DNA from: Butyricicoccus pullicaecorum DSM 23266
Lineage (GTDB): Bacteria; Bacillota; Clostridia; Oscillospirales; Butyricicoccaceae
Direction of reading: 5' to 3'
Assembly (NCBI RefSeq): GCF_900167005.1
Contig: NZ_FUXW01000001.1
Span: 620,001-684,000, forward strand
Length of the DNA stretch: 64,000 nt
Made by a program: the position numbers and the translations under genes. The first letter of the stretch is position 1. The number at the start of each line of letters is the position of its first letter. Shown one piece after another: positions 36,210 through 45,132 of this stretch. Under the pieces are notes generated by a model. The model was not told where the DNA came from and did not search any database. It worked only from the letters and a program-made list of their open reading frames with translations.

Positions 36210-36225
36210 TTGAAACCCGTTTCAA
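36210..36225 (-). promoter_or_regulatory. RbsR operator
   Basis: TTGAAAC (36210-36216), CC, GTTTCAA (36219-36225): a perfect palindrome typical of LacI-family operators. It lies just after the -10 box of the rbs promoter, covering the expected transcription start, so a bound repressor would block the operon. Confidence 0.75.
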
Positions 36226-36233
36226 GTGAGTTC

Positions 36234-36262
36234 ATCATACGCTTGACCCGATAAAAAGTCAA
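36234..36262 (-). promoter_or_regulatory. Promoter of the rbsDACBK operon
   Basis: On the minus strand TTGACT (36257-36262), 17 bases, TATGAT (36234-36239). Confidence 0.8.
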
Positions 36263-36485
36263 CAGGTTGATTTACATTTCTACGTTTCCGCCAGATTGGC
36301 AAGGTGGTTATTGGCAATTTTAGACAAGGAGATTTCGGACAAAAAAGGTTAAAAAATTAACAAAAAACCAAGCGATACTGTCAATAAACCAGATGTTTTG
36401 CGCAGGAGAGGCGGGAGGGAGCATGAGCCGGGCAGAGCCTTCGCGGAGAACGGTCTTTTGCGTGAAAATGTACAGAAAGTTGTCC

Positions 36486-36514
36486 TTGTTGTGCCTGTAT
36501 TCCGATGCTATAAT
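36486..36514 (+). promoter_or_regulatory. Promoter of the rbsR-like gene
   Basis: TTGTTG (36486-36491), 17 bases, TATAAT (36509-36514) with an extended TGC just before the -10 box. The rest of the divergent gap (36263-36485) is AT-rich and holds no gene that I can see. Confidence 0.75.
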
Positions 36515-36549
36515 GCTAGTGTAAGAGTTATTTCATGGCGAGGTGTGAT

Positions 36550-37542
36550 ATGGCCAGCATTCGTGACGTGGCTAAGCTTGCGGGCGTATCGCCTGCAACC
36601 GTGTCCCGTGTGATGAACGGGACGGCAAACGTGACAGAGGAAAAAAGAGAAAAGGTACTGCGGGCGATCAGTGAGACCGATTTTGTGCCCAATGAGGTGG
36701 CGCGCACGCTGTTTAAAAAGTCCAGCAAGACCATCGGATTCATCATCCCGAGTATTCAGAACCCGTATTTTACCCAGATGGCCGACGTGATCGACCGGGC
36801 GGCGAAAGAGCTGGGATTTCGCATCCTGTTGTGCAATGTCGAGCACGATCTCGACCGGGAGCGCTCGGCGATTCAGATGTTGATTTCGGCCAACGCGGAC
36901 GGCATCATCATCGCGTCCAACAACAGCGAATTGCAGCACGAGCTGTCCCAGTGTGAGATTCCGGTCGTTATCCTGGACTCCCTGTTTCGGACGAAGGATG
37001 TCAACGCCTATATCTACTGCAATTATTATCAGGGCGGCATGATGGCTGCCGAGCACCTGCACAAATGCGGCTGCCGCAAGATCGTGTGCATCAAGGGACC
37101 GCAGCAGCTGTTCACCGCGCAGGCACGTTATCAGGGATATGTCGATTTTTGCGAGGACAACGGCATCGAGCAGCATTCCATCGAGTGCGACTACGATTTT
37201 CACGCCGGAATGGCAGTCACCGAGGAGCTGCTGAGCTCCTATCCCGATGTAGACGGCATCATTGCCTGCAACGACATCGTTGCGATCTCGATTTACAAGA
37301 TTTTGCACAAGCGCAATATTTCGGTGCCCGAGCAGATTCAGCTCATCGGTTTTGATGACGTGCATCTGTCTTCGCTGATTTCCCCCGAGCTGACCACCAT
37401 TCATCAGCCGATTGAGGAGATGGGGCGCAAGGCCATCTCGATTATCTGCGACCCAGAAGGACTGGAAAAGCGGGGCAAGCAGTTTGTGTTCCCGGTTCAC
37501 CTCATCGAGCGCGAGACCACTTGTATGAAAAAACTTTTGTGA
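36550..37542 (+). CDS. rbsR: LacI-family regulator, probably RbsR
   Basis: This 330-residue repressor begins MASIRDVAKLAGVSPATVSR, a classic LacI helix-turn-helix with the hinge NEVARTLFKKSSKTIG. The sensor domain has FIIPSIQNPYFTQMADVIDR, IIIASNNSELQHELSQCEIP, IDGIIACND-like DGIIACNDIVAISIYKIL and LIGFDDVHLSSLISPELTTI. It stands divergent from rbsD with a LacI-type palindrome between them. ATG 36550 lies 4-5 bases after GGCGAGGTG; an ATG at 36535 is upstream of that site. Ribose as effector is inferred from context. Confidence 0.88.
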   Translation: MASIRDVAKLAGVSPATVSRVMNGTANVTEEKREKVLRAISETDFVPNEVARTLFKKSSKTIGFIIPSIQNPYFTQMADVIDRAAKELGFRILLCNVEHDLDRERSAIQMLISANADGIIIASNNSELQHELSQCEIPVVILDSLFRTKDVNAYIYCNYYQGGMMAAEHLHKCGCRKIVCIKGPQQLFTAQARYQGYVDFCEDNGIEQHSIECDYDFHAGMAVTEELLSSYPDVDGIIACNDIVAISIYKILHKRNISVPEQIQLIGFDDVHLSSLISPELTTIHQPIEEMGRKAISIICDPEGLEKRGKQFVFPVHLIERETTCMKKLL

Positions 37543-37546
37543 CATG

Positions 37547-37576
37547 AAAACAGGACAGCATGCTGTCCTGTTTTTT
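37547..37576 (+). terminator. Intrinsic terminator after rbsR
   Basis: A perfect 10-bp stem (37549-37558 with 37563-37572) with a CATG loop, followed by a T-run. Confidence 0.93.
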
Positions 37577-37591
37577 ATACCCGCCTGTGAC

Positions 37592-37621
37592 TTTACAGGA
37601 GACCGGGCGATTTGCTATGAT
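37592..37621 (+). promoter_or_regulatory. Promoter of sbcDC
   Basis: TTTACA (37592-37597), 18 bases, TATGAT (37616-37621), about 75 bases before sbcD. Confidence 0.6.
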
Positions 37622-37695
37622 AGGGATAGAAACAAATCGCGGAGCGCAATTTTTCTGCACTCTGCTGGAAATTTTCCTGGAAAGAAGGGATTTTT

Positions 37696-38817
37696 ATGCG
37701 TCTTTTGCATCTGGCCGACCTGCATCTGGGCAAGCGGGTGAATGGATTTTCCATGCTGGACGATCAGAAATATATCCTGTCACAGATTTTGACCATCATC
37801 GATACCTATACGCCGCAGGCGGTTGTGATCGCCGGGGATGTGTACGACCGTACCATTCCGCCTGAGGAAGCAGTCAGCCTGTTCGATCACTTTCTGGTGC
37901 AGCTGTCCAAACGCAAGCTGGACGTCTTTCTCATCAGCGGCAACCACGATTCCGCCGAGCGCGTCGCATTTGGCAATCAGCTGATGGAGGCCAGCGGCAT
38001 TCACGTCTCGCCGGTCTATCAGGGTGAGGTACAGCCCATCGTGCTGAATGACGCGGCGGGAGAGGTCGCATTTTACCTGATCCCATTCCTCAAACCGGTG
38101 CATGTGCGTCCCTTTTTCCCGGATGCCAAGATCGAGGATTATACCGATGCCATGCGCACGGTGGTAGACAGTTTGAAACTGGACACAAACCGCAGAAACG
38201 TGGCGGTTGTTCACCAGTTTGTCACCGGTGCGGCGCTGAGCGGCTCGGAAGAGTTGGCCATCGGTGGACTGGACGCGGTGGATGCGAGCGTATTTTCTCC
38301 CTTTGACTATGTCGCCCTCGGCCATCTGCACGGTGCACAGCGCGCGGGCGGCGATGGCATCCGCTATGCCGGTTCACCGCTCAAATATTCCATTTCCGAG
38401 CGCAACCAGAACAAGAGCGTCACGCTGGTTGACTTGGGCGAAAAGGGTACGGTGAACGTACAGCTCATTCCCTTGCAGCCCAAACGGGATGTCTGCCAGT
38501 TCTGTGGAACGTTTGAAGATCTGATGGCACGGCAGGAGGTATGCGAGGACTACTGCGAGATCATTCTGACCGATGAACAGGATGTCCCAAATGCGATGAA
38601 CCGCCTGCGTGCCCTGTATCCCAACCTCATGCACATGGCCTACGACAACACGCGCACGCGCAGTCAGACTTCGGTGTTGGGCGCACGCGCGCCGCTGGCG
38701 CAGCCGATCGACCTGTTTGAGGAACTGTATGAGGCGCAGAACGGACAGTCCATGAACGACGAGCAGCGCGCGTACATGCGTGAGCTCATCGCGGAGATTT
38801 GGGAGGGAGAGCAATGA
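37696..38817 (+). CDS. sbcD: DNA exonuclease subunit SbcD (Mre11-like)
   Basis: SbcD (373 aa) is the nuclease of the SbcCD complex, which cuts hairpins and protein-blocked DNA ends. Metallophosphoesterase motifs are in order: HLADLHLG (residues 5-12), VIAGDVYDR, ISGNHDS, and the late FDYVALGHLHGAQ. The C-terminal part (after about 270) forms the SbcD end domain. GAAGGGA precedes the ATG. The stop overlaps the sbcC start (ATGA). Length is typical. Confidence 0.95.
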   Translation: MRLLHLADLHLGKRVNGFSMLDDQKYILSQILTIIDTYTPQAVVIAGDVYDRTIPPEEAVSLFDHFLVQLSKRKLDVFLISGNHDSAERVAFGNQLMEASGIHVSPVYQGEVQPIVLNDAAGEVAFYLIPFLKPVHVRPFFPDAKIEDYTDAMRTVVDSLKLDTNRRNVAVVHQFVTGAALSGSEELAIGGLDAVDASVFSPFDYVALGHLHGAQRAGGDGIRYAGSPLKYSISERNQNKSVTLVDLGEKGTVNVQLIPLQPKRDVCQFCGTFEDLMARQEVCEDYCEIILTDEQDVPNAMNRLRALYPNLMHMAYDNTRTRSQTSVLGARAPLAQPIDLFEELYEAQNGQSMNDEQRAYMRELIAEIWEGEQ

Positions 38818-41800
38818 GACCGATCAAGCTGACCATGTCGGCATTTGGGCCATATGCGGGAAAATCGGAATTGGAGCTGGACAAGCTGGGGCAAAACGGT
38901 CTGTACCTGATTACCGGCGACACCGGCGCGGGCAAGACCACGCTGTTTGATGCGATCACCTTTGCACTGTACGGCGAGACCAGCGGACGCAACCGCAATG
39001 CAACCATGCTGCGTTCCAAGTACGCCGACCCCAAGACGCCGACCTATGTGGAATTGGTATTTTGCTACCGCGACCAGCAGTACACCATTCGCCGCAACCC
39101 GACTTACGAGCGCCGCGCACTGCGTGGGGATAAAATGACGCAGGAGAATGCCGGTGTTGAGTTGACCATGCCGGATGGTCGGGTACTGACGCGCATTAAG
39201 CAGGTAAACGATGAGATTCAGGCGATTTTGGGACTGGATTACGAGCAATTCACACAGATTGCTATGATTGCGCAGGGCGATTTCCGCGAATTGCTGCAAG
39301 CCAAGACCGACAAGCGCCGGGAGATTTTTCGCTATATCTTCCAAACCGAGCGTTACCAGCAGCTGCAAGGCTTACTGTCCAAGCGCGCAAAAGAGCTGGC
39401 AGACCAGTATCGGAACGTAGAAAATGCGGTCAAACAGTGCGTGCGCAGTGTGCGCTGTGCGGAAGATCACCCGATGGCGCTCGAGTGGGAGGCCGTCCGG
39501 GCAGAGCAGCGCAGTCTGAGCCAGACCATAGAGCTGCTGGGACAGATCATCCAGTCCGATTCAGACAAGCAGCAGGGGCGCAAGGAACAGATGGACATTT
39601 TGGATAAGCGCCTGCGCGAGCTGGAAGCGCTCATCGAAAAAGCCGAGCAGATTGCGCAGTGGAATCGTGAACTTGCGCACCTAAAAGAGCAGAAAATGCA
39701 GGGGGCACAGCAGCTGGAAGCTTTGGGTGAACGCGTTCGACAGGCACAGGGCGAGATGCCCAAGGCTGAGGCGCTCGGCAAGCAGATTGCGTTGGAGCAG
39801 GAACAGCTGCCGCGCTACGCGGAGATCGACGCACGCGCAGAACAGCTTGCGCGAGAGCAGAAGGCGCTGCAAGCCGATCAAAAGACGCTGGAAGGCAAGC
39901 AAAAGACGCTGGAAACCGACAGTCAGACATTGGAAACACTCAAAAAACAGGTAGATGCGCTCAAAAATGTGCAGACCGAGTGGCAGCAGCTCGAGCACGA
40001 GCGTGAGCAGATTGCCCAGCGGCTGGACAGCCTGCGCACCTTGCAGGAAAAGTGGAACGGATGCCAAGCGCTTGAAAAACAGACTGAGCAGGCAGAGCAG
40101 CAGCTTGCGCAGGCACAGCAGGCGTGGGATGCGTTGACTGAGCGCCTAATGCGTGACCGCACTGCGCTGGCCGAAGTGCAGGATGCCGGGGAACGGCTGG
40201 TCAGAGGGCAGGGTGCACTGGAGCACTTGCAGCGCAGACAAGCTGAACTCGACCAGATTGGCCGCAAACACCAGGATTATATCGCTTTGCTGGACAAACT
40301 GCACATCGCACAGCAGAATTTTGTATGCAAACGGGACACTTATGAGCAAAAACAGCATGCGTTTGACGCACTGAATCGTGCATTTTTGAGCGGACAGGCG
40401 GGATTGCTCGCCAAAGACTTGGCGGAGGGAATGCCGTGTCCGGTGTGTGGTGCGACCACGCACCCACATCTTGCAAGTTTAGCGGATGAAGTGCCGAGTG
40501 AGCAGGAACTCGAGCAGGCCAAACAGCAGGCGGAATGTGCACTCACTGCCGAGCGGGAGGCCAGTGCGGCAGCGTCCGCTGTGCGGGCGACGGTCGACCG
40601 TGCCAAGGAGGAGCTGCAAGCTCTGTCACAGGAATTGCTGGACGGAAAATCATTCGATGCACTGGAAGAGTGCCTGACCGCGGCACAAAATACGCTTGAA
40701 ACCGAGCTTTTAGAGGCCAAACAGGCCGTACGGCAGGCAGAAGAGGCGGCAAAGCGCCGAGATGCATTGACTGAGCAGATTCAGGCGCAGGAGACCCGGC
40801 AGCAAGCGCTGCAAAAGCAGCTGCAAGACAGAAGAGACGAGGTCACGTCGGGCAATGAGCGCCTGCACACTGCGCAGGAGGGTGTGCGCGAACTGGCAGA
40901 AAAATTGCTGGACGGCTGCCCAATGGAAGCGCTGTCCGAGCGGCTGACCGAACAGACTGCGCTGGTCAATCAGCGTGCGGAACAGTGCCGACAGGTCATG
41001 AAGAGAAAACACGTAGAGTGCGAGCGAAAACAGCAGCTTGAGACTGAGATTCCGCAGCGTGAGCAGGCATGCCGCACGTTGGAGCAGGAGATCGGCGCAG
41101 GCAAGGTCGAGCAGGCATCCAGAACAACGGCGCTTGCTGAGCGACAGGCCCAGCTTGCCGCGCTGCGTCAGGGATTGCGCTATCCCGATTCGCAGACGGC
41201 AGAGCGTGCGATTGCGCAGATGGAACAGGAGAAGCAGACCATCGAGCGCGCGCTGGCTGAGGCACAGGACCGACTGACACAAAAGCAGCAGGAAATCAGC
41301 AAGACCGATGGACAGATTCAGACGTTGTCCGGGCAGATTGCGTCCGCGCCGGAAATTGTCCGCGAAAAAATCACAGCGGAATACGAGAAAATCGAGCAGG
41401 GAAAGGTGCGGTTGCAGACGGAAAATGAGGAACTTGCCGCGGCATTGGCGGTCAATCAGGATAACCTCGCCCAGCTGCGGCAGATCGGACAGGATCAGTC
41501 TGCACTCGAGGAAAAGCTCAAAATGGTGCGCAGTCTGGCCAATACCGCCAACGGCGAGGTGACCGGCAAGGAAAAGATCATGCTGGAAACCTACGCACAG
41601 GTGACTTACTTTGACCGGGTAGTCGAGCGCGCCAATATTCGATTCCGAGTGATGTCTGATGGACAGTATGAGCTGGTGCGTAGACAGGAAGCAGGCAACC
41701 TGCGCAGTCAGAGCGGTTTGGACATGAATGTCATCGATCACTACAACGGCACCAGCCGAGATGTCGCATCTCTGTCGGGCGGCGAGGCATTCATGGCCTC

Positions 41801-42077
41801 GCTGTCGCTTGCACTCGGTCTTTCAGACGAGATTCAGGAGTCGGCGGGCGGCATCAAGCTGGACACCATGTTTGTTGACGAGGGCTTTGGCACGCTCAGT
41901 GAGGACGCTTTGCAGCAGGCACTTGCCGCGCTGCAAGATCTGAGCGAGGACGGGCAGCGCCTGGTCGGTATTATCTCCCATGTACCCGAACTGAAAGCCA
42001 GAATCACCCGTCAGGTGGTCGTGACCAAGGACAAGATGGGCGGCGGCAGTCGGGTATCTATCCGCACCGAGGAATAA
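38814..42077 (+). CDS. sbcC: DNA exonuclease ATPase subunit SbcC (Rad50-like)
   Basis: SbcC (1087 aa) is the SMC-like ATPase partner of SbcD. Walker A GDTGAGKTTLFDAITFALYG lies at about 35-54. Two long Gln/Glu/Ala-rich coiled coils (about 170-500 and 560-900) flank a zinc hook CPVC at residues 542-545 that joins two molecules. The ABC signature VASLSGGEAFMASLSLALGL and Walker B IKLDTMFVDEGFGTLSED are near the end. ATG 38814 overlaps the sbcD stop and follows GGGAGAG. Length is typical for the family. Confidence 0.96.
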   Translation: MRPIKLTMSAFGPYAGKSELELDKLGQNGLYLITGDTGAGKTTLFDAITFALYGETSGRNRNATMLRSKYADPKTPTYVELVFCYRDQQYTIRRNPTYERRALRGDKMTQENAGVELTMPDGRVLTRIKQVNDEIQAILGLDYEQFTQIAMIAQGDFRELLQAKTDKRREIFRYIFQTERYQQLQGLLSKRAKELADQYRNVENAVKQCVRSVRCAEDHPMALEWEAVRAEQRSLSQTIELLGQIIQSDSDKQQGRKEQMDILDKRLRELEALIEKAEQIAQWNRELAHLKEQKMQGAQQLEALGERVRQAQGEMPKAEALGKQIALEQEQLPRYAEIDARAEQLAREQKALQADQKTLEGKQKTLETDSQTLETLKKQVDALKNVQTEWQQLEHEREQIAQRLDSLRTLQEKWNGCQALEKQTEQAEQQLAQAQQAWDALTERLMRDRTALAEVQDAGERLVRGQGALEHLQRRQAELDQIGRKHQDYIALLDKLHIAQQNFVCKRDTYEQKQHAFDALNRAFLSGQAGLLAKDLAEGMPCPVCGATTHPHLASLADEVPSEQELEQAKQQAECALTAEREASAAASAVRATVDRAKEELQALSQELLDGKSFDALEECLTAAQNTLETELLEAKQAVRQAEEAAKRRDALTEQIQAQETRQQALQKQLQDRRDEVTSGNERLHTAQEGVRELAEKLLDGCPMEALSERLTEQTALVNQRAEQCRQVMKRKHVECERKQQLETEIPQREQACRTLEQEIGAGKVEQASRTTALAERQAQLAALRQGLRYPDSQTAERAIAQMEQEKQTIERALAEAQDRLTQKQQEISKTDGQIQTLSGQIASAPEIVREKITAEYEKIEQGKVRLQTENEELAAALAVNQDNLAQLRQIGQDQSALEEKLKMVRSLANTANGEVTGKEKIMLETYAQVTYFDRVVERANIRFRVMSDGQYELVRRQEAGNLRSQSGLDMNVIDHYNGTSRDVASLSGGEAFMASLSLALGLSDEIQESAGGIKLDTMFVDEGFGTLSEDALQQALAALQDLSEDGQRLVGIISHVPELKARITRQVVVTKDKMGGGSRVSIRTEE

Positions 42078-42078
42078 G

Positions 42079-42136
42079 GAAGAAGTAATAGAGAATAGGG
42101 AATAAGTGTTGCAGTTCGTTACTTATTCGCTTCTTC
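42079..42136. repeat. Small nested inverted repeat after sbcC
   Basis: GAAGAAG (42079-42085) pairs with CTTCTTC (42130-42136), and inside it GAATAAGT (42100-42107) with ACTTATTC (42121-42128). It has no T-run. It looks like a short intergenic repeat element of the kind scattered in some Clostridia, but I see only one copy here. Confidence 0.4.
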
Positions 42137-42165
42137 GAAAGCGGACACAGTGAGCAATTCTGGAC

Positions 42166-42194
42166 AAAAAAACCACCCAATCGGGTGGTTTTTG
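42166..42194. terminator. Bidirectional terminator between sbcC and the chromate-type genes
   Basis: An 8-bp perfect stem (42171-42178 with 42183-42190), loop AATC, with an A-run before and a T-run after it, at the junction of two convergent operons. Confidence 0.9.
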
Positions 42195-42212
42195 TTTGTG
42201 TGTGTTTTTTGC

Positions 42213-42767
42213 TTACAGCTGGAAAATGCAGCCAATCACGGCAGCGGCTCCGATGTAGGCGATAGGATGCAGTTTGAATTTGCGGAGCAGGACGAAGAGA
42301 ACGACGGCCAGCCCGATGGCAGGGAGATTGATGGCGGACAGGATGTTTGTACCTGCGTCGCTCTTTAAAAATGCCATCTGTGCAACGCTCAGACCGGCAG
42401 CGACGATCAGACCGGTGGAAGCCGGGCGCAAGCCGTGGAAGATGGCCGAGACGATGGGGGAGTTTTTAAACTGCTCCATGCACTTGGCGATGAGCACGAT
42501 AATGACGACCGAGGGCGCGGCCAGCGCGAGCGTCGCACAGATTGCACCGGGGACACCCGAGGTCAGAAAACCGACATAAGTGGACATATTGATACCGATT
42601 GCACCCGGAGTGGACTCCGAAATCGCGATCAGGTTCAGAATATCCTGATTGGTGAACCAGCCGGTTTTTTCGGCCATTTCGTACAGAAAGGGCAGGGTCG
42701 CCAGACCGCCGCCCACGGCAAACAGTCCGGTTTTACAGAATTCGAACATGAGCTGCAATAAAATCAT
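42213..42767 (-). CDS. chrA: Chromate transporter-family protein, short type (second half)
   Basis: This 184-residue membrane protein has one ChrA domain with about five to six helices: FEFCKTGLFAVGGGLATLPF, the conserved ISESTPGAIGINMSTYVGF, and PAIGLAVVLFVLLRKFKLHP. Short ChrA proteins occur as adjacent pairs that together equal one long transporter. It overlaps the upstream partner by four bases (ATGA). Family members export chromate, but in gut anaerobes the natural substrate is not known. Confidence 0.9.
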   Translation of the reverse strand: MILLQLMFEFCKTGLFAVGGGLATLPFLYEMAEKTGWFTNQDILNLIAISESTPGAIGINMSTYVGFLTSGVPGAICATLALAAPSVVIIVLIAKCMEQFKNSPIVSAIFHGLRPASTGLIVAAGLSVAQMAFLKSDAGTNILSAINLPAIGLAVVLFVLLRKFKLHPIAYIGAAAVIGCIFQL

Positions 42768-43309
42768 GCCTGCTTACGCCCCCTTACATAGTAGATGACA
42801 TAACCTGCAATGCCGGACACAACGACCAGCGCGATGGTGGACACGTTAGTGAAAACGGCCAGCGCACCGATAATGAGGAAGATGGCAATGCCGATTTTGT
42901 CGGTGATGGATTTTTTACCCAGCTTGAGCACGGCATCGAGAATGAGTGCGCAGACGCAAATCCGAACCCCGGCAAATGCATGCTTGACCAGAGGAAACGA
43001 GGCATAATTTTGCAGAAATGCCGCGATGAGCACGATAATGATGAGCGAGGGACTGAGAAATCCGAGTGTCGCTACGATGGCGCCGGGTAATTTTTTGTAT
43101 TTGTAGCCGATAAAGGTCGAGGTGTTGAGCGCGATGATACCGGGGGTGCACTGACCGATGGCGTAATAATCCATCAGTTCCTCTTCGCTCGCCCAGTGGT
43201 ATTTCTCCACGATCACGCGCTGGAGCAGCGACAGCATGGCGTAGCCGCCGCCAAAGGTACAAATCCCGATGCTGAAAAACACCCGGTACAGCTTCCATAA
43301 ATCTTTCAT
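42764..43309 (-). CDS. chrA: Chromate transporter-family protein, short type (first half)
   Basis: This 181-residue membrane protein is the partner of the one at 42213. It has FFSIGICTFGGGYAMLSLLQ, YAIGQCTPGIIALNTSTFIG and LGFLSPSLIIIVLIAAFLQN, the standard ChrA motifs. The two proteins probably insert in opposite orientation as a dimer. AGGAGG precedes the ATG. A LysR regulator is divergent, 86 bases away. Confidence 0.9.
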   Translation of the reverse strand: MKDLWKLYRVFFSIGICTFGGGYAMLSLLQRVIVEKYHWASEEELMDYYAIGQCTPGIIALNTSTFIGYKYKKLPGAIVATLGFLSPSLIIIVLIAAFLQNYASFPLVKHAFAGVRICVCALILDAVLKLGKKSITDKIGIAIFLIIGALAVFTNVSTIALVVVSGIAGYVIYYVRGRKQA

Positions 43310-43352
43310 CTTGTGTCCTCCTTATTTTTTATGTGCATACAGCCTGTGGTCT

Positions 43353-43360
43353 GCTATAAT
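43353..43360 (+). promoter_or_regulatory. Extended -10 promoter of the LysR gene
   Basis: TGCTATAAT: a consensus -10 box (43355-43360) with the TGn extension and no clear -35 box, common for regulated LysR-type genes. Confidence 0.55.
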
Positions 43361-43395
43361 AGAAAGTAATCGATGCAGAAAGAAGGCTGACCGCT

Positions 43396-44328
43396 GTGAA
43401 ACTATCCCAACTCAAGTATTTTCAGGTCGTGTGCAAGCATAACAACCTGACTCGCGCTGCCGAAGAACTGCATATTTCGCAGCCGGGTTTGACGCATGTT
43501 ATTCATGAGCTGGAACAGGAATTCGGTTTGACCCTGTTTCTGCGGCAGAATAAGGGACTGGTTCTGACCGAGGAAGGCAGAAAATTCCTGGAAGAAGCCA
43601 ATCTTCTGTTACAGCAGAGCGATTATTTTGTCAGCCGCATGAAATTTCTGGGACAATCCAACCAGATTATCCGTATCGGTCTGCCGCCGGCCAGTGCGAC
43701 GCTGTTTTTCCCGTCTATCATGCACATGCTGCACAGACAGTCACCGCAGATTAAAATTGACGTTGTAGAGATCGGCAGCCTGACCAATCAGCAGAAGATA
43801 CTGGATGGAGAGCTGGACGCGGCGCTGATCTCGACCAACACGCCGGTTTCGGCAGCATTTGGCGGTTATCTGCTCGCGCGAACCAGAATTTGCCTGTACG
43901 TGGCAGCCGATCACCCGTTTGCCGAGCGGGAACAGATTTCGCTGCGCGAGGTGTGTTCTATACCGCTGGTCATGCCCACAGAGGAATCTTTTTTGACCAC
44001 AAACACACTCAAAACCTGTGCGCAGAATAAATTAACACCCAATATCATGCTACACACCAACCAAATTGCCATCGTCAGTCAGTTGGTGCAAAACGGGACA
44101 GCAGGGACGCTGGTGTTTCACGGCACGCTGCCGGAGTGCGCCGCATATCGCGCCATTCCGGTGCAGGAGTTTGATGACGTGTACATTTATCTGATCTGGA
44201 ATCAGTATAATCCGCTCAGTACAGCGCTCAAACAGCTCATTCGTGCGACAAAAACGGTCTATCCACAGCCAATGGCCGATTTCTATTGTAGAGAGATCGA
44301 AGCGGAAAGTCCAATACTTAATACTTAG
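43396..44328 (+). CDS. LysR-family transcriptional regulator
   Basis: This 310-residue protein has an N-terminal winged helix (MKLSQLKYFQVVCKHNNLTR, then AAEELHISQPGLTHVIHELE) and a LysR substrate-binding domain from about residue 90 (IRIGLPPASATLFFPSIMHM; LDGELDAALISTNTPVS). It is divergent from the two chromate-family genes and probably controls them; the effector is unknown. ATG-type GTG start follows AGAAGG. Ordinary length. Confidence 0.9.
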   Translation: MKLSQLKYFQVVCKHNNLTRAAEELHISQPGLTHVIHELEQEFGLTLFLRQNKGLVLTEEGRKFLEEANLLLQQSDYFVSRMKFLGQSNQIIRIGLPPASATLFFPSIMHMLHRQSPQIKIDVVEIGSLTNQQKILDGELDAALISTNTPVSAAFGGYLLARTRICLYVAADHPFAEREQISLREVCSIPLVMPTEESFLTTNTLKTCAQNKLTPNIMLHTNQIAIVSQLVQNGTAGTLVFHGTLPECAAYRAIPVQEFDDVYIYLIWNQYNPLSTALKQLIRATKTVYPQPMADFYCREIEAESPILNT

Positions 44329-44388
44329 TCTGTCATAAAAAAATTCAATACCATGTCCATGTATTTATATCATGGCGTGACACAGCAG

Positions 44389-44434
44389 GGGGGATTTTTG
44401 GGTATCAAAAATCCCCCTGAGCATGCTCAGAGGG
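44389..44434 (-). terminator. Overlapping hairpins, terminator for the response regulator gene
   Basis: On the minus strand the arms 44426-44434 and 44413-44421 (loop CATG) pair and are followed by ATTTTTG, an intrinsic terminator for the two-component operon. The same T-run and C-run also pair as a 12-bp stem (44389-44400 with 44406-44417) that may slow transcription from the LysR side. Confidence 0.8.
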
Positions 44435-44457
44435 ATTGGCGTCCGGGATGCTTTGCG

Positions 44458-45132
44458 TTACATCCGGCGATAGACAATGCTGGGACGGCCGCCTGTGCCG
44501 TAATTGATTTCCGACTGCACCCGACCGATTTCGACGAGGTAATTGACGTACCGGCGCACGGTGACGGTAGACAGGCCGACGTGCTCGGAAATCTGCTCGC
44601 AGGTGTACTGCTCGTCGGTGTGTGACAGGAATTCCAGAATGTGCTCGAGCGTTTTTGCCTGCATGCCCTTGGGCGCGGGCAGATTGGGTGCTGCAATCGG
44701 GTCAGCAGCATCGACAAACAGACGATCTAGGTTTTGCTGATTGACCGAGCCGCCGCGCAGTGCTTCTTTCCGGCGGCAGAAGTTGTCAAGCGCCTGCCGG
44801 AAGCGCTCATAGGAGAAGGGTTTGACCAGAAAATCGGCAACACCCAGCCGCAGCAGCGATTCGACAGTCTCGGAGTCGTTCGCGGCGGTAATCATAATAA
44901 CCTCTGCGCTGACACCGGCAGCGCGCATGCGGTGCAGCAGCTCCAGACCGCTCATCTGGGGCATGTAGACATCTAAAATGACCAGATCGACCGCATGAAT
45001 GCGCAGATACTCCCAGGCCGCATTGCCCGCTTCAAAGGTACGAATGACATGAAATCGACCGTCTTTTTCGGTGAAGCGCGTGTTGAGCATGGAAATCATG
45101 GGGTCATCTTCAACGATCACAACTTGGTACAT
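44458..45132 (-). CDS. CitT/DcuR-type response regulator
   Basis: A regulator of 224 aa. The receiver domain has the acidic pair VEDDP, the phospho-acceptor Asp54 in VILDVYMPQMSG, the Thr of MITAAND and Lys of FLVKPFSYERF. A C-terminal winged-helix of the DcuR/CitB type follows (TCEQISEHVGLSTVTVRRYV). It overlaps the sensor kinase gene by 16 bases. I chose the start at 45132, which follows TGGAGGAAC; the frame is open far into the kinase gene. Confidence 0.92.
   Translation of the reverse strand: MYQVVIVEDDPMISMLNTRFTEKDGRFHVIRTFEAGNAAWEYLRIHAVDLVILDVYMPQMSGLELLHRMRAAGVSAEVIMITAANDSETVESLLRLGVADFLVKPFSYERFRQALDNFCRRKEALRGGSVNQQNLDRLFVDAADPIAAPNLPAPKGMQAKTLEHILEFLSHTDEQYTCEQISEHVGLSTVTVRRYVNYLVEIGRVQSEINYGTGGRPSIVYRRM

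Noticed and set aside
36212-36224. CcpA cre site in the rbs promoter
   Set aside because: The centre reads CCC instead of the CG needed for cre; the palindrome fits a LacI-type RbsR better.
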